This document shows, one piece after another, positions 15,720 through 22,993 of a stretch of DNA of 39,792 nucleotides. The stretch covers positions 1-39,792 of the forward strand of contig DCWO01000096.1 in the NCBI GenBank assembly GCA_002328865.1. The letters run 5' to 3'. How positions within the stretch are numbered: position 1 is the stretch's first letter; each line of letters begins with the position of its first letter. The notes under the pieces are model-generated. The model had not been told where the DNA came from. It ran no database searches and saw only the letters and a list, made by a program, of their open reading frames with translations. Source of the DNA: Dehalococcoidia bacterium UBA2160. GTDB taxonomy: Bacteria; Chloroflexota; Dehalococcoidia; Lucifugimonadales; UBA1123. Position numbers and translations under genes: made by a program.

Positions 15720-15794
15720 CGTTTGCGACGATGTGCGGTTACAACAGCCCTATTTACTACACCTTGGCGCGAATCCTGTCAACAGCGGAGAAGT

Positions 15795-16571
15795 TCATGG
15801 TCGGGTTGTGCCGCCCCCGACGGGAGTCGGCGGCGGTGCGTCCGCCGCCAGCGCGTCGGCCAGCAAATCGAGCGCCTCACCGACGACCGCAGTGCCCTCG
15901 CCAATGATCCATAGAATCGCTGGGCCGATGCGGCCCATGAAAACGGTCTCTTCGGGCGCGATCCAACGACGGCTGGATTGGTCGCCTTCCGACACTACTC
16001 CGTCAACGCCCTGGTATTTGACGCCCATGAACACTTGATACGAGTCCATGAACTCTGCGGCGTTCGGGAACGTGTCCCATCGGATCATCGAGACGAACAG
16101 GCGCTCTCCCAGCGGGCCGTTGAGCAATGAGTACCGGTCCCCGCCCCATCCGTCCATGGCGTCGGCGGCTTGTGACGAATCCAGGTACTCTTCCAAGTAG
16201 GCTTTGAGCAGGAATTCGCCCATCGCGTCGGAGACCACCTCGTTCCAACCTCGGCCCAGGTCGGGGGAGATGTCCGGTAAAGTGGTCAAATGTGGTTCCT
16301 CGCCTTCGAGGTACCTCTCCGGATGAAGCACCTGCTCCGTTGAGATCGGCGGGTTTGTGTAAGCCGCGTTGACGGCGTCCCACCCGTCCGCGCCGAAAAG
16401 CTCGGCCACGAAGTCCGCGCCTTCGCGGACAGGGAACAGCACGGTCTCCACGACGATGCGGGGCGCCTTCATCAGCTCGGAATCGGGTATGGGCTCTCGC
16501 ACGATGCGGGCTTCGTCGCTGGTCAGAACCGTGGCGATGAAGCAACGCGTCGCGATTGTCCTTGCGCCCAC
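15795..16571 (-). CDS. Probable 5'-truncated member of a Chloroflexota protein family
   Basis: 258 aa from a GTG at 16571 (an ATG at 16472 would give 225 aa). The recognisable core is LFPVREGADFV ... GWDAVNAAYTNPPISTEQVLHPE and the WGGDRYSLL region. This resembles the C-terminal part of a hypothetical Chloroflexota family whose full members, as I recall them, carry an upstream metallopeptidase-like domain and an EGDATL segment. Here that domain is absent. Coding-like sequence (FIATVLTSDEARIV) starts abruptly about 30 nt after the stop of the PEP-synthase domain, with no good ribosome site. I read this as a remnant left by a deletion, possibly still expressed. The C terminus is Ala/Pro-rich. 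The function is unknown. Confidence 0.6.
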   Translation of the reverse strand: MGARTIATRCFIATVLTSDEARIVREPIPDSELMKAPRIVVETVLFPVREGADFVAELFGADGWDAVNAAYTNPPISTEQVLHPERYLEGEEPHLTTLPDISPDLGRGWNEVVSDAMGEFLLKAYLEEYLDSSQAADAMDGWGGDRYSLLNGPLGERLFVSMIRWDTFPNAAEFMDSYQVFMGVKYQGVDGVVSEGDQSSRRWIAPEETVFMGRIGPAILWIIGEGTAVVGEALDLLADALAADAPPPTPVGGGTTRP

Positions 16572-16603
16572 CTGACCTGTCTGCGACGCGATCTGGTTTC
16601 CGG

Positions 16604-17575
16604 CTACAGCGTGGTGATTGGGCGCGACTGCAGCAGGCTCAAGGTATCGCCTTCGAACGCGAATTCGATGTCCTGAGGAGCGCCGTAGCTTGCTTCGAGG
16701 GTGCTTGCTATCTCGCAGAGTGACGTTATCTGTTCCGCGGACAGCGATCTGGCCCGAGCCTTGGCCGATGGCAACGCGACTTGCTTTGTCCCTTGATTCC
16801 CGTCCCGGACGACCATGAGATCCTTGTTTGCGACCTGAAATTCGGTGACCGCCAGGTTCTCTTTCGATACGACGATGTGATCGGGATTGACGATTCCGGA
16901 GACGACCGCCTCCCCAAGGCCCCAGCACGAGTTGATGACGATCTCGGTCGCGTCGGCCGTGACGGGATTGACCGTAAACGCAACACCGGAAACCGTGGGG
17001 TCCAACATATGCTGCACCACCACGGGCATCGCCACGTCGTGGTGGGCTATGTTTTGCGCCTCCCGGTACATGATCGCGTGCACACTCCACAGCGAGGCCC
17101 AGCAATTCAAGACGGCTCGCAGCATGTCTTGCTCGGACCCGACGTTGAGGTACGTGTCGTGTTGGTCGGCGAAGCTGGCGCCGGGCAGGTCTTCGGCGGT
17201 GGCTGATGATCTGACGGAGACCGGTTTCGGGTCCGACGCGGCAGCAGTCAGCGTCCGGTAGGCGTTCCGCGCTTCTTCCACGACCTCCGCTGGCAGCGGC
17301 GCCTCGGTGATCATCGTCTGTATTCGGGCGGAAACGGATGCCTGCGCGGCGTAATCTGATGGGTCGCGGCCAGCCAACTCGGCGGCTATTGCTGATTCGA
17401 GCCCGGACGTGGCGAGGCGGTCGCGATAAGCTTGGGCAGTCAACGTGTGTCCGGGCGGGACGGGCATCCCAGACGCTGCCATGCGCGACAAGCTCGCAGC
17501 TTTGCCGCCGACTACGTCGACGTCAGTGGTCTCGCCGAAGCGGCTAACATACCGATATGTCGTGTGATCGTTCAA
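16604..17575 (-). CDS. PEP/pyruvate-binding (PEP synthase N-terminal) domain protein
   Basis: 323 aa corresponding only to the ATP-grasp, pyruvate/PEP-binding module of PEP synthase, pyruvate phosphate dikinase and rifampicin phosphotransferase. The motifs are VGGKAASLSRM (16-26), VRSSATAEDLPGASFADQHDTYLNV, GVAFTVNP and the domain end LLQSRPITTL. The protein stops exactly there. The phosphohistidine domain and the C-terminal catalytic or antibiotic-binding domain, about 450-550 residues in full-length homologues, are missing, and no separate gene for them is nearby. The start is probably TTG 17575 (AGGAA 9 nt upstream); TTG 17584 is too close to that site. It could be a truncated gene or a stand-alone domain acting in trans. 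Phosphotransfer needs a His domain from elsewhere. Confidence 0.8.
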   Translation of the reverse strand: MNDHTTYRYVSRFGETTDVDVVGGKAASLSRMAASGMPVPPGHTLTAQAYRDRLATSGLESAIAAELAGRDPSDYAAQASVSARIQTMITEAPLPAEVVEEARNAYRTLTAAASDPKPVSVRSSATAEDLPGASFADQHDTYLNVGSEQDMLRAVLNCWASLWSVHAIMYREAQNIAHHDVAMPVVVQHMLDPTVSGVAFTVNPVTADATEIVINSCWGLGEAVVSGIVNPDHIVVSKENLAVTEFQVANKDLMVVRDGNQGTKQVALPSAKARARSLSAEQITSLCEIASTLEASYGAPQDIEFAFEGDTLSLLQSRPITTL

Positions 17576-17625
17576 AATGGGCAATTCCTGTCTGTCGCGC
17601 CACGCTGAATTCGACCGCGTCGGGC

Positions 17626-18978
17626 CTAATCGGAGGCGCTGCGAGCGGACGCGGCTTCAGCGGGGCGACTTGGGGGGACTCGCTCTGCCGGCGGACCTTG
17701 TTCCGCTTCTTGAAGGAGCGTACCGATGTTGCGCAACTTCTTGTTGACGGCCGCTGGGCCGATGGCGAAACCGCTGACCAGTAATCCGCCAATCGCGATA
17801 GCCCAAGGAACGCTATCGAGTGCGTCGCCCAGGATCCCGGCCCAGAGCGCGCCAAGAGGCATTATGCTCCATGTCATCCCGTAGAAGCCCATAACTCGAC
17901 CTCTCATGTGATTAGGAACAAGGATTTGAAGGGAGCTCATTATGGAAATCATGTAAGTCGAGCTGGAGATGCCCATCACCACCATGAAGACCATCGTTAA
18001 ACCGTAGTTGTGGAAGTATTTGGCAGTCAGGGCGAATGCAGCCACGGATAGGCCGAATACGACGGCGCCCCCGATTATGAGGTAGCCTCGTCGGACAAAG
18101 GAGGCTTTCGTCCCCAGGACGATCGTCACTCCTAGCGCACCGATCCCTCCGACGCTCATTAGCAAGCCTTGGTCCTCTGCTCCGACCTTGAGGATGTCGA
18201 CCGTGAACACCGGCATCATCATGATGTAGGCCATGCCGAAGAAGCTGTTGAAGAAGGTCATGCCGATCAAGAACCAGAAGACGCTGTTGCCGCCGATGAA
18301 CTTCAGCCCATCAAACATGTCCTGAAAGGCGTTGCCACGCGACCCACGCTCGATCTTGGGAATGTGGAGCCAGAACATGACCATTGCCATGACAACGAAT
18401 CCTGAGCCGGCCAGGTAGAAAGCAGCCGCCGTGTCTATGGCGCCGATTATTACTCCGGCGACCGTCGGAGCCACGATGCGGGTGCCTTGCCAGATCGCCG
18501 AGTTGAGCGCCACGGCGCTGACCATGACCGTTCGGTCTATGAGGTGGGGGTAGAGAGCCTGCCGGGCAGGTTGGTCGAAGGCGTTGGTGGCCCCGCTGAC
18601 CAGAGCTATGGCTAGGATGTGCCAAACCTCGATGCGTCCCGTTAACGTCAGAGTCCCCAGGAGGAAGATAAGGGAGGCGGTCACGAGCTGAGTCACGATG
18701 ATCAGCTTGCGCTTGTCCAGTCTGTCGGCGAAAACGCCGCCGAACAGGTTCAACGCGATAGACGGGATGGCGTTGGCGGATGCCACAAATCCCAGTTTAA
18801 CGTACGACCCTGTCAGTTCGTAGGTGAGCCATATCTGGCCGAAGGTCAAGACCTGAAATCCGCCGACTGACGCGAGCGTCCCTAACCAGTACGCTCGGTA
18901 GGCGGGATACCGGAATGCAGGCGGCATTTGAAGGAAACGTCGCCTCTGCGGGCCTTCTGTCTGTGTCGCCTGGCTCAA
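17626..18978 (-). CDS. MFS transporter (MFS_3/EntS-like exporter)
   Basis: A 450-aa inner-membrane protein with about 12 hydrophobic segments, for example FQVLTFGQIWLTYELTGS, ASLIFLLGTLTLTG, GVIIGAIDTAAAFYLAG and TMVFMVVMGISSSTYM. The cytoplasmic motif FADRLDKRKLII between segments 2 and 3, and HMRGRVMGFYGM in the second half, are typical of the MFS_3 (enterobactin-exporter-like) branch. NAFDQPARQAL is another hallmark of this branch. The C-terminal ~40 residues are hydrophilic and Ala/Pro/Ser-rich. The start appears to be TTG 18978 without a clear ribosome site, 41 nt after the 73-aa gene, so they are probably cotranscribed. The substrate is unknown; drug or metabolite export is usual. Confidence 0.92.
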   Translation of the reverse strand: MSQATQTEGPQRRRFLQMPPAFRYPAYRAYWLGTLASVGGFQVLTFGQIWLTYELTGSYVKLGFVASANAIPSIALNLFGGVFADRLDKRKLIIVTQLVTASLIFLLGTLTLTGRIEVWHILAIALVSGATNAFDQPARQALYPHLIDRTVMVSAVALNSAIWQGTRIVAPTVAGVIIGAIDTAAAFYLAGSGFVVMAMVMFWLHIPKIERGSRGNAFQDMFDGLKFIGGNSVFWFLIGMTFFNSFFGMAYIMMMPVFTVDILKVGAEDQGLLMSVGGIGALGVTIVLGTKASFVRRGYLIIGGAVVFGLSVAAFALTAKYFHNYGLTMVFMVVMGISSSTYMISIMSSLQILVPNHMRGRVMGFYGMTWSIMPLGALWAGILGDALDSVPWAIAIGGLLVSGFAIGPAAVNKKLRNIGTLLQEAEQGPPAERVPPSRPAEAASARSASD

Positions 18979-19018
18979 GTGCGAAACCGGATCGCGGTGA
19001 TGCGCATGCGGGGCCGGA

Positions 19019-19240
19019 TCAGTCCTTGAGAGGGATTCTGCCCCAGCCGACAGAACTGGCGTCGGTGGATAGGTTCTTCTCTTGGATAACGTCCCGGATG
19101 TGAAGCAGCGTGGCGTTGACCTCGTCGGTCACGTAAACCCAATCCGGTTCCTCAGGAAACCAGTAGGGAGATGTGATCCTGACGACTTTGCCTTCGTCTG
19201 CGTTCAGATAGATGCCGAATTTGGATACGTGCGGTAGCAT
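19019..19240 (-). CDS. Conserved-looking 73-aa protein of unknown function
   Basis: A 73-aa soluble protein with a clear ribosome site (AGGAG, 6 nt spacing) and a promoter of its own. The sequence reads as a small alpha/beta unit: KFGIYLNADEGKVVRI, then SPYWFPEEPDWVYVTDEV, then a helix LLHIRDVIQEK and an extended end GWGRIPLKD. The aromatic-acidic stretch YWFPEEPDWVYV is distinctive. There is no signal peptide, Cys cluster or membrane segment. I do not recognise the family and assign no function. It lies upstream of the MFS transporter on the same strand. Confidence 0.8.
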   Translation of the reverse strand: MLPHVSKFGIYLNADEGKVVRITSPYWFPEEPDWVYVTDEVNATLLHIRDVIQEKNLSTDASSVGWGRIPLKD

Positions 19241-19260
19241 ATGTCACTCCTGTGGCAGAT

Positions 19261-19289
19261 AAGTTAGCACAAGCGCCCCGCCTGTTCAA
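19261..19289 (-). promoter_or_regulatory. Promoter of the 73-aa gene and MFS transporter
   Basis: On the minus strand: -35 TTGAAC (19284-19289), a 17-bp spacer ending TGC, then TAACTT (19261-19266). The TGN extension compensates for a poor -10. The start would fall immediately before the ribosome site, giving a very short leader. Confidence 0.4.
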
Positions 19290-19325
19290 CGTTTGTGTGT
19301 CACAGGGTTGAGTTTTGCACGCGAA

Positions 19326-19413
19326 AGTGCTCTGGACGTTTAGGCCAAGCCTGCCGAGGTGCTCAGCGTGAAGACCGAGGCCACCAGTGCTCTGAGCGTT
19401 TACGCCCAAGCCC
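19326..19413. repeat. Imperfect direct repeat after glmS
   Basis: Two copies of a ~27-bp unit, AGTGCTCTGGACGTTTA plus GGCCAAGCCT at 19326-19352 and AGTGCTCTGAGCGTTTA plus CGCCCAAGCCC at 19386-19413, lie 60 bp apart. A degenerate partial copy (GTGCTCAGCGTGAAG) sits between them. They fill the space between the glmS stop and the next promoter. Confidence 0.6.
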
Positions 19414-19428
19414 GCCGCATACCCAGCG

Positions 19429-21273
19429 CTACTCTACGGTCACCGATTTGGCCAGGTTGCGCGGCTTGTCGACGTCCGTTCCGCGCCACACGGCGATGTG
19501 GTATGCGAGGAGTTGCATGGGCACGGCCATGAGCATCGGGTTGATGAGCTCCGATGCTTGCGGAACGTAGAGCACGTGGTCGGCCCTCTCGGCGATGTCA
19601 GTGTCTCCCTCCGAGGCCACGGCGATGACGGTTCCGCCCCTTGCCTTCACTTCGTTGATGTTGCTGAGCATCTTGTCGTGAAGAGCGTCCGAGGGGATCA
19701 AGGCCACGACAGGCATGTTTTCGTCGATCAACGAAATCGGCCCATGTTTCATTTCGCCGGCCGGATAACCCTCGGCGTGGATGTAGCTGATCTCTTTGAG
19801 CTTGATTGCGCCTTCCATGGCCAGAGGGAAGTTTATGCCTCTGCCAAGGTAGAGGAAGTCGGCGCGCCGTCCGAACTCCTGCGCCAGGGCCTTGTACTGC
19901 GTCTCGTTGGTCAGCATCGCGCCGATCATGTCCGGGAGTCGGGCCAGCTCGGAAACCAGCTTTCGGCGTCTGGCCGGGTCCAAGACGCCTCGGCGGGCGC
20001 CGAGATGGATGGCGAGCAAGTACAGCGCGGTCAACGAGGACATGAAAGTCTTGGACGATGCGACGGCCACCTCTAAGCCGGCGCGTATCTGCAAGGTGCT
20101 GTCAGCGATGCGCGTCGTCTGAGTGCCGGGATAGTTGCATAGGGTGATCTGCAGGGCGCCCTTGTTCATTGCCTCTTCCATGGCCGCGAGAGTATCGGCT
20201 GTCTCGCCCGATTGGCTTATGGAGACAACGAGTGTGCGGTCATCGATAACCGGGTCCCTGTATCGGAACTCCGACGAGTTGTCGTACTCGGACGGGATGC
20301 GCGCGAGCGCTTCCATCCATGTCCTGCCGACCATGGCGGCGTGCAGGCTCGTGCCCATGCCAACGAACACAACCCTGTCGATTTGAGCCACTTGCTCGTC
20401 GGAAAGCAGGACTTCGTCGAACGGCACGGTGGCGTCGTCGAACACGATCCGACCCCGGAGTGCATTGATGACCGCCTCGGGTTGCTCGTGGATCTCTTTG
20501 AGCATGAAGTGCGGGTATTCGCCAATCGAAGCGGACAATGAGTCGTAGGCCACGTGCATCGTGCTCTTAGTCACGGGGCCGCCGTCCAGGTCGAAGTATT
20601 CGACGTCATGCTCGTCGAGCGCTGCCATCTCCCCTCCGGCCAGATACGCGACGTCCCGCGTATGGGGCAGAAGAGCGGGCAGGTCGCTGGCTAGGAGGTG
20701 CTCGCCCTCGCCGTATCCGACGACCAAACCCCCTGCGTTGCCCAGCCGGAACGCAACCAGCTTGCCCGGGTCGCGGGCCGAGATCGCCACGACGGCGTTG
20801 GCGCCTTTGATTCGCCGAGCGGTCTTACGTACGGCGTCGTGCAAGGAGTACTCTTGCGCTAGGTAGGACTCGATCAGATGCGGGATGCACTCGGCGTCGG
20901 TCTGTGACGAGAATTCATGCCCGGTTTCGATCAACTCTCTTTTTATCTCGAGGTAATTCTCGACGATGCCGTTGTGAACAACGATGATTTCGTTGTTGCA
21001 GTCGGCATGGGGATGGGCGTTGAAATCGGTGGGGCCGCCGTGAGTCGCCCATCTGGTGTGGCCTATTCCGGAGACGCCTTTGGGGAGTCCGTTGCTCAAC
21101 GCGTTGTGAAGGTTAGTCAGCTTGCCTGACTTCTTGTGGACCGCCAGACGCTGATCAGGGTCCAGCACGGCGATGCCGGCGCTGTCGTAGCCGCGATATT
21201 CCAGCGCCGCGAGGCCCTCGAGTATGATCGGGGCTGCCTGCCTGCTCCCGGAGTATCCGATGATTCCGCACAT
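19429..21273 (-). CDS. glmS: Glutamine-fructose-6-phosphate aminotransferase (isomerizing)
   Basis: A 614-aa cytosolic enzyme making glucosamine-6-phosphate from fructose-6-phosphate and glutamine, the first step to UDP-GlcNAc for cell envelope glycans. The N-terminal class II glutaminase domain begins with nucleophile Cys2 (MCGIIGY) and has EYRGYDSAG and GHTRWATHG. Two SIS isomerase domains follow (VFVGMGTSLHA, SISQSGETADT, LGRGINFPLAMEGAIKLKE). The C terminus LAKSVTVE is diagnostic. AGAGG lies 6 nt before the ATG. The leader, about 128 nt, shows no glmS-ribozyme core. It is transcribed from its own promoter downstream of cmk-plsC. Confidence 0.98.
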   Translation of the reverse strand: MCGIIGYSGSRQAAPIILEGLAALEYRGYDSAGIAVLDPDQRLAVHKKSGKLTNLHNALSNGLPKGVSGIGHTRWATHGGPTDFNAHPHADCNNEIIVVHNGIVENYLEIKRELIETGHEFSSQTDAECIPHLIESYLAQEYSLHDAVRKTARRIKGANAVVAISARDPGKLVAFRLGNAGGLVVGYGEGEHLLASDLPALLPHTRDVAYLAGGEMAALDEHDVEYFDLDGGPVTKSTMHVAYDSLSASIGEYPHFMLKEIHEQPEAVINALRGRIVFDDATVPFDEVLLSDEQVAQIDRVVFVGMGTSLHAAMVGRTWMEALARIPSEYDNSSEFRYRDPVIDDRTLVVSISQSGETADTLAAMEEAMNKGALQITLCNYPGTQTTRIADSTLQIRAGLEVAVASSKTFMSSLTALYLLAIHLGARRGVLDPARRRKLVSELARLPDMIGAMLTNETQYKALAQEFGRRADFLYLGRGINFPLAMEGAIKLKEISYIHAEGYPAGEMKHGPISLIDENMPVVALIPSDALHDKMLSNINEVKARGGTVIAVASEGDTDIAERADHVLYVPQASELINPMLMAVPMQLLAYHIAVWRGTDVDKPRNLAKSVTVE

Positions 21274-21408
21274 TTGTCGCCTCTCAGCCGCAGCAGCGCC
21301 CGTTGATTTCGTTAAGCGTGCCCATCATGGTCCGCGTGAAAATCGACATCACCGGCCTGGCTGGGCGCTCAGATCGGAACCGGTCCGACAGAAAGTGGCT
21401 GCGAATCC

Positions 21409-21437
21409 AATCTAACCCAGATTGCCGACGATTTCAA
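21409..21437 (-). promoter_or_regulatory. glmS promoter
   Basis: On the minus strand: -35 TTGAAA (21432-21437), a 17-bp spacer and -10 TAGATT (21409-21414). Predicted start near 21402, giving a leader of roughly 128 nt. Confidence 0.5.
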
Positions 21438-21469
21438 CGCCGTTCGTGGCCTCGCCCCGACAGGTATCG

Positions 21470-22111
21470 TCAGTCGGACGCCCTTGTGTAGACGCCGTGG
21501 TACTCTTCCGGCAGAAGGTCTGTGATCTTGTGCATCACCATAGTCATCATCGATTCCATGACGTCTTTACCAGGTTTCCCCTCGATGTCGGGCAAAGAGA
21601 ACGGCTCACCGATGTTGACCCGAATCCGTCCCGTCGGGTTCAGCACTCGAAAAATCGAGCCGAGGCGCTCCGTCCCGGTGATTCCAACGGGCAGAATCGG
21701 AGCTTTGGTGCGCATTACTAGATTGGCTACCCCGGATTTCGCCTGGATGAGGCGCCCATGGTTCCTGGTGCCTTCCGGGAACAGCACGATCACGCCTCCC
21801 GACTTGATCTGATCCAGCGTCCATCGGTAGGCGCTGACATCCACGCCCTCGCGGTTCACCGGGAAGGCGCCGTACGATCTGAGAAACCATTCGGCCACTC
21901 GCAATTTGAACAGGCCGTCTTTGGCCAGAAACCTGATCCTTCGCGATATGCTGACCGCGAGAAGCGAAGGGTCCATATTGCTCATGTGGTTGGCGACAAT
22001 CACGAGTGGACCCGTCGGAGGGACGTTCTCGGCGCCTGTGACCTTCCAGTCGCCGAATATCCGAAGCGTGCCCTTCTGAAGGAAGTTGCACAGAGGGTAA
22101 ACGCCTTCCAT
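21470..22111 (-). CDS. plsC: 1-acyl-sn-glycerol-3-phosphate acyltransferase
   Basis: A 213-aa membrane-associated acyltransferase that adds the second acyl chain to lysophosphatidic acid to give phosphatidic acid. Block I NHMSNMD fits the catalytic H-x4-D motif, block III LFPEGTR binds the phosphate, and block IV ILPVGITG is present. SYGAFPVNREG matches block II. The ATG at 22111 shares its A with the stop of cmk (TGATG), so the pair is translationally coupled. A GTG immediately before is the alternative start. Fusion or adjacency of cmk with plsC is common in bacteria. Substrate chain length cannot be inferred. Confidence 0.94.
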   Translation of the reverse strand: MEGVYPLCNFLQKGTLRIFGDWKVTGAENVPPTGPLVIVANHMSNMDPSLLAVSISRRIRFLAKDGLFKLRVAEWFLRSYGAFPVNREGVDVSAYRWTLDQIKSGGVIVLFPEGTRNHGRLIQAKSGVANLVMRTKAPILPVGITGTERLGSIFRVLNPTGRIRVNIGEPFSLPDIEGKPGKDVMESMMTMVMHKITDLLPEEYHGVYTRASD

Positions 22112-22779
22112 CACGCCGCTCCAGCGTGGTCGATCACGGAGGCCACGACCTGTTCGAGCCCAAGACCGTCAGTATCTATGATCAGAGCGTCGTCAGCGGG
22201 CATCAAAGGCGAATCGTCTCTCTCGCTGTCGATCCTGTCGCGCCTGAGCAGGTCTTCGAGTACACGTTCCAGGTTCGGCGACTGCCCCGACTGCTCCATT
22301 TCGAGGCATCGCCTCTGCGCGCGAACCTCCGGAGACGCGTCGAGGTAAACCTTGACCCTGGCATCGTGAAGAACCACCGTGCCAATGTCCCGTCCCACCA
22401 TCACGATCGGGCCTTGTGTGGCTATCCGTCGCTGTTGAGGGACGACTGCCGCCCTAACTCCGGATACCGCTGAAACCTTGGAGACGGCACGATCCACCTC
22501 CGGACTTCTGAGCTCGTCAGTTACGTCAACTCCCTCTACCAACCACCGGTCGCCATCCGGACCCCCGACGAGCTCGATATCTATGTGCTCCGCAAGGTCG
22601 GTCAATCTCGAGTCGTGATCGAGGTCCAACTGTAGTCTGAGAGCCTCGAGGGTGACGGCCCTATACGTGCCGCCTGTGTCCAGGAACCGGCAGCCGAGCC
22701 GTCGGGCGACCTCTTTCCCGACCGCGGTTTTGCCCGATGCAACGGGCCCGTCGATAGCTATGGCAATGGATGCAGACAA
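22111..22779 (-). CDS. cmk: Cytidylate kinase
   Basis: A 222-aa P-loop kinase phosphorylating CMP and dCMP. The Walker A is DGPVASGKTAVGKEVA and the CMP-binding segment is FLDTGGTYRAVT, where the usual second motif residue (TGAMYR in most members) is altered. GRDIGTVV, the DASPEVRAQRR lid and RRDRIDSERDDSPL are all typical. I chose TTG 22779 because the family begins two or three residues before IAIDGP. The GTG at 22857 is exactly where the promoter would start transcription, so a leaderless 248-aa form is possible. It is coupled by TGATG to plsC. Confidence 0.94.
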   Translation of the reverse strand: MSASIAIAIDGPVASGKTAVGKEVARRLGCRFLDTGGTYRAVTLEALRLQLDLDHDSRLTDLAEHIDIELVGGPDGDRWLVEGVDVTDELRSPEVDRAVSKVSAVSGVRAAVVPQQRRIATQGPIVMVGRDIGTVVLHDARVKVYLDASPEVRAQRRCLEMEQSGQSPNLERVLEDLLRRDRIDSERDDSPLMPADDALIIDTDGLGLEQVVASVIDHAGAA

Positions 22780-22863
22780 ACCTAAGCGCCTACCTTTTCT
22801 GGCTGCGACGAAGGCCGCCAGGGGCAGACGGCGGCAAAGCGTCTCGTCAATTCGCACGATTGG

Positions 22864-22892
22864 ATTATAGGGACGGAGCGATGGCTAGGCAA
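22864..22892 (-). promoter_or_regulatory. cmk-plsC promoter
   Basis: On the minus strand: -35 TTGCCT (22887-22892), a 17-bp spacer and consensus -10 TATAAT (22864-22869). The start is predicted at about 22857. The same TTGCCT-17-TATAAT wording occurs upstream of the hydroxyacid dehydrogenase gene. Confidence 0.7.
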
Positions 22893-22993
22893 CAAACGGC
22901 AGCCCCGGCGCACACGTTCGACGCTCGCAACGAAGTCCACGATCCCAGGTTGGGACGATATTTGAGGCAACTATGCTAGGATCGCCAACCGAC

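Noticed and set aside
16572..17105. Longer N terminus (436 codons) for the truncated gene at 15795
   Set aside because: It would lie out of frame on the same strand as the PEP-synthase domain gene, which has clear motifs.
21274..21402. glmS ribozyme in the glmS leader
   Set aside because: The leader has an AGCGCC-like stretch, but the conserved catalytic core and pseudoknot elements are absent.
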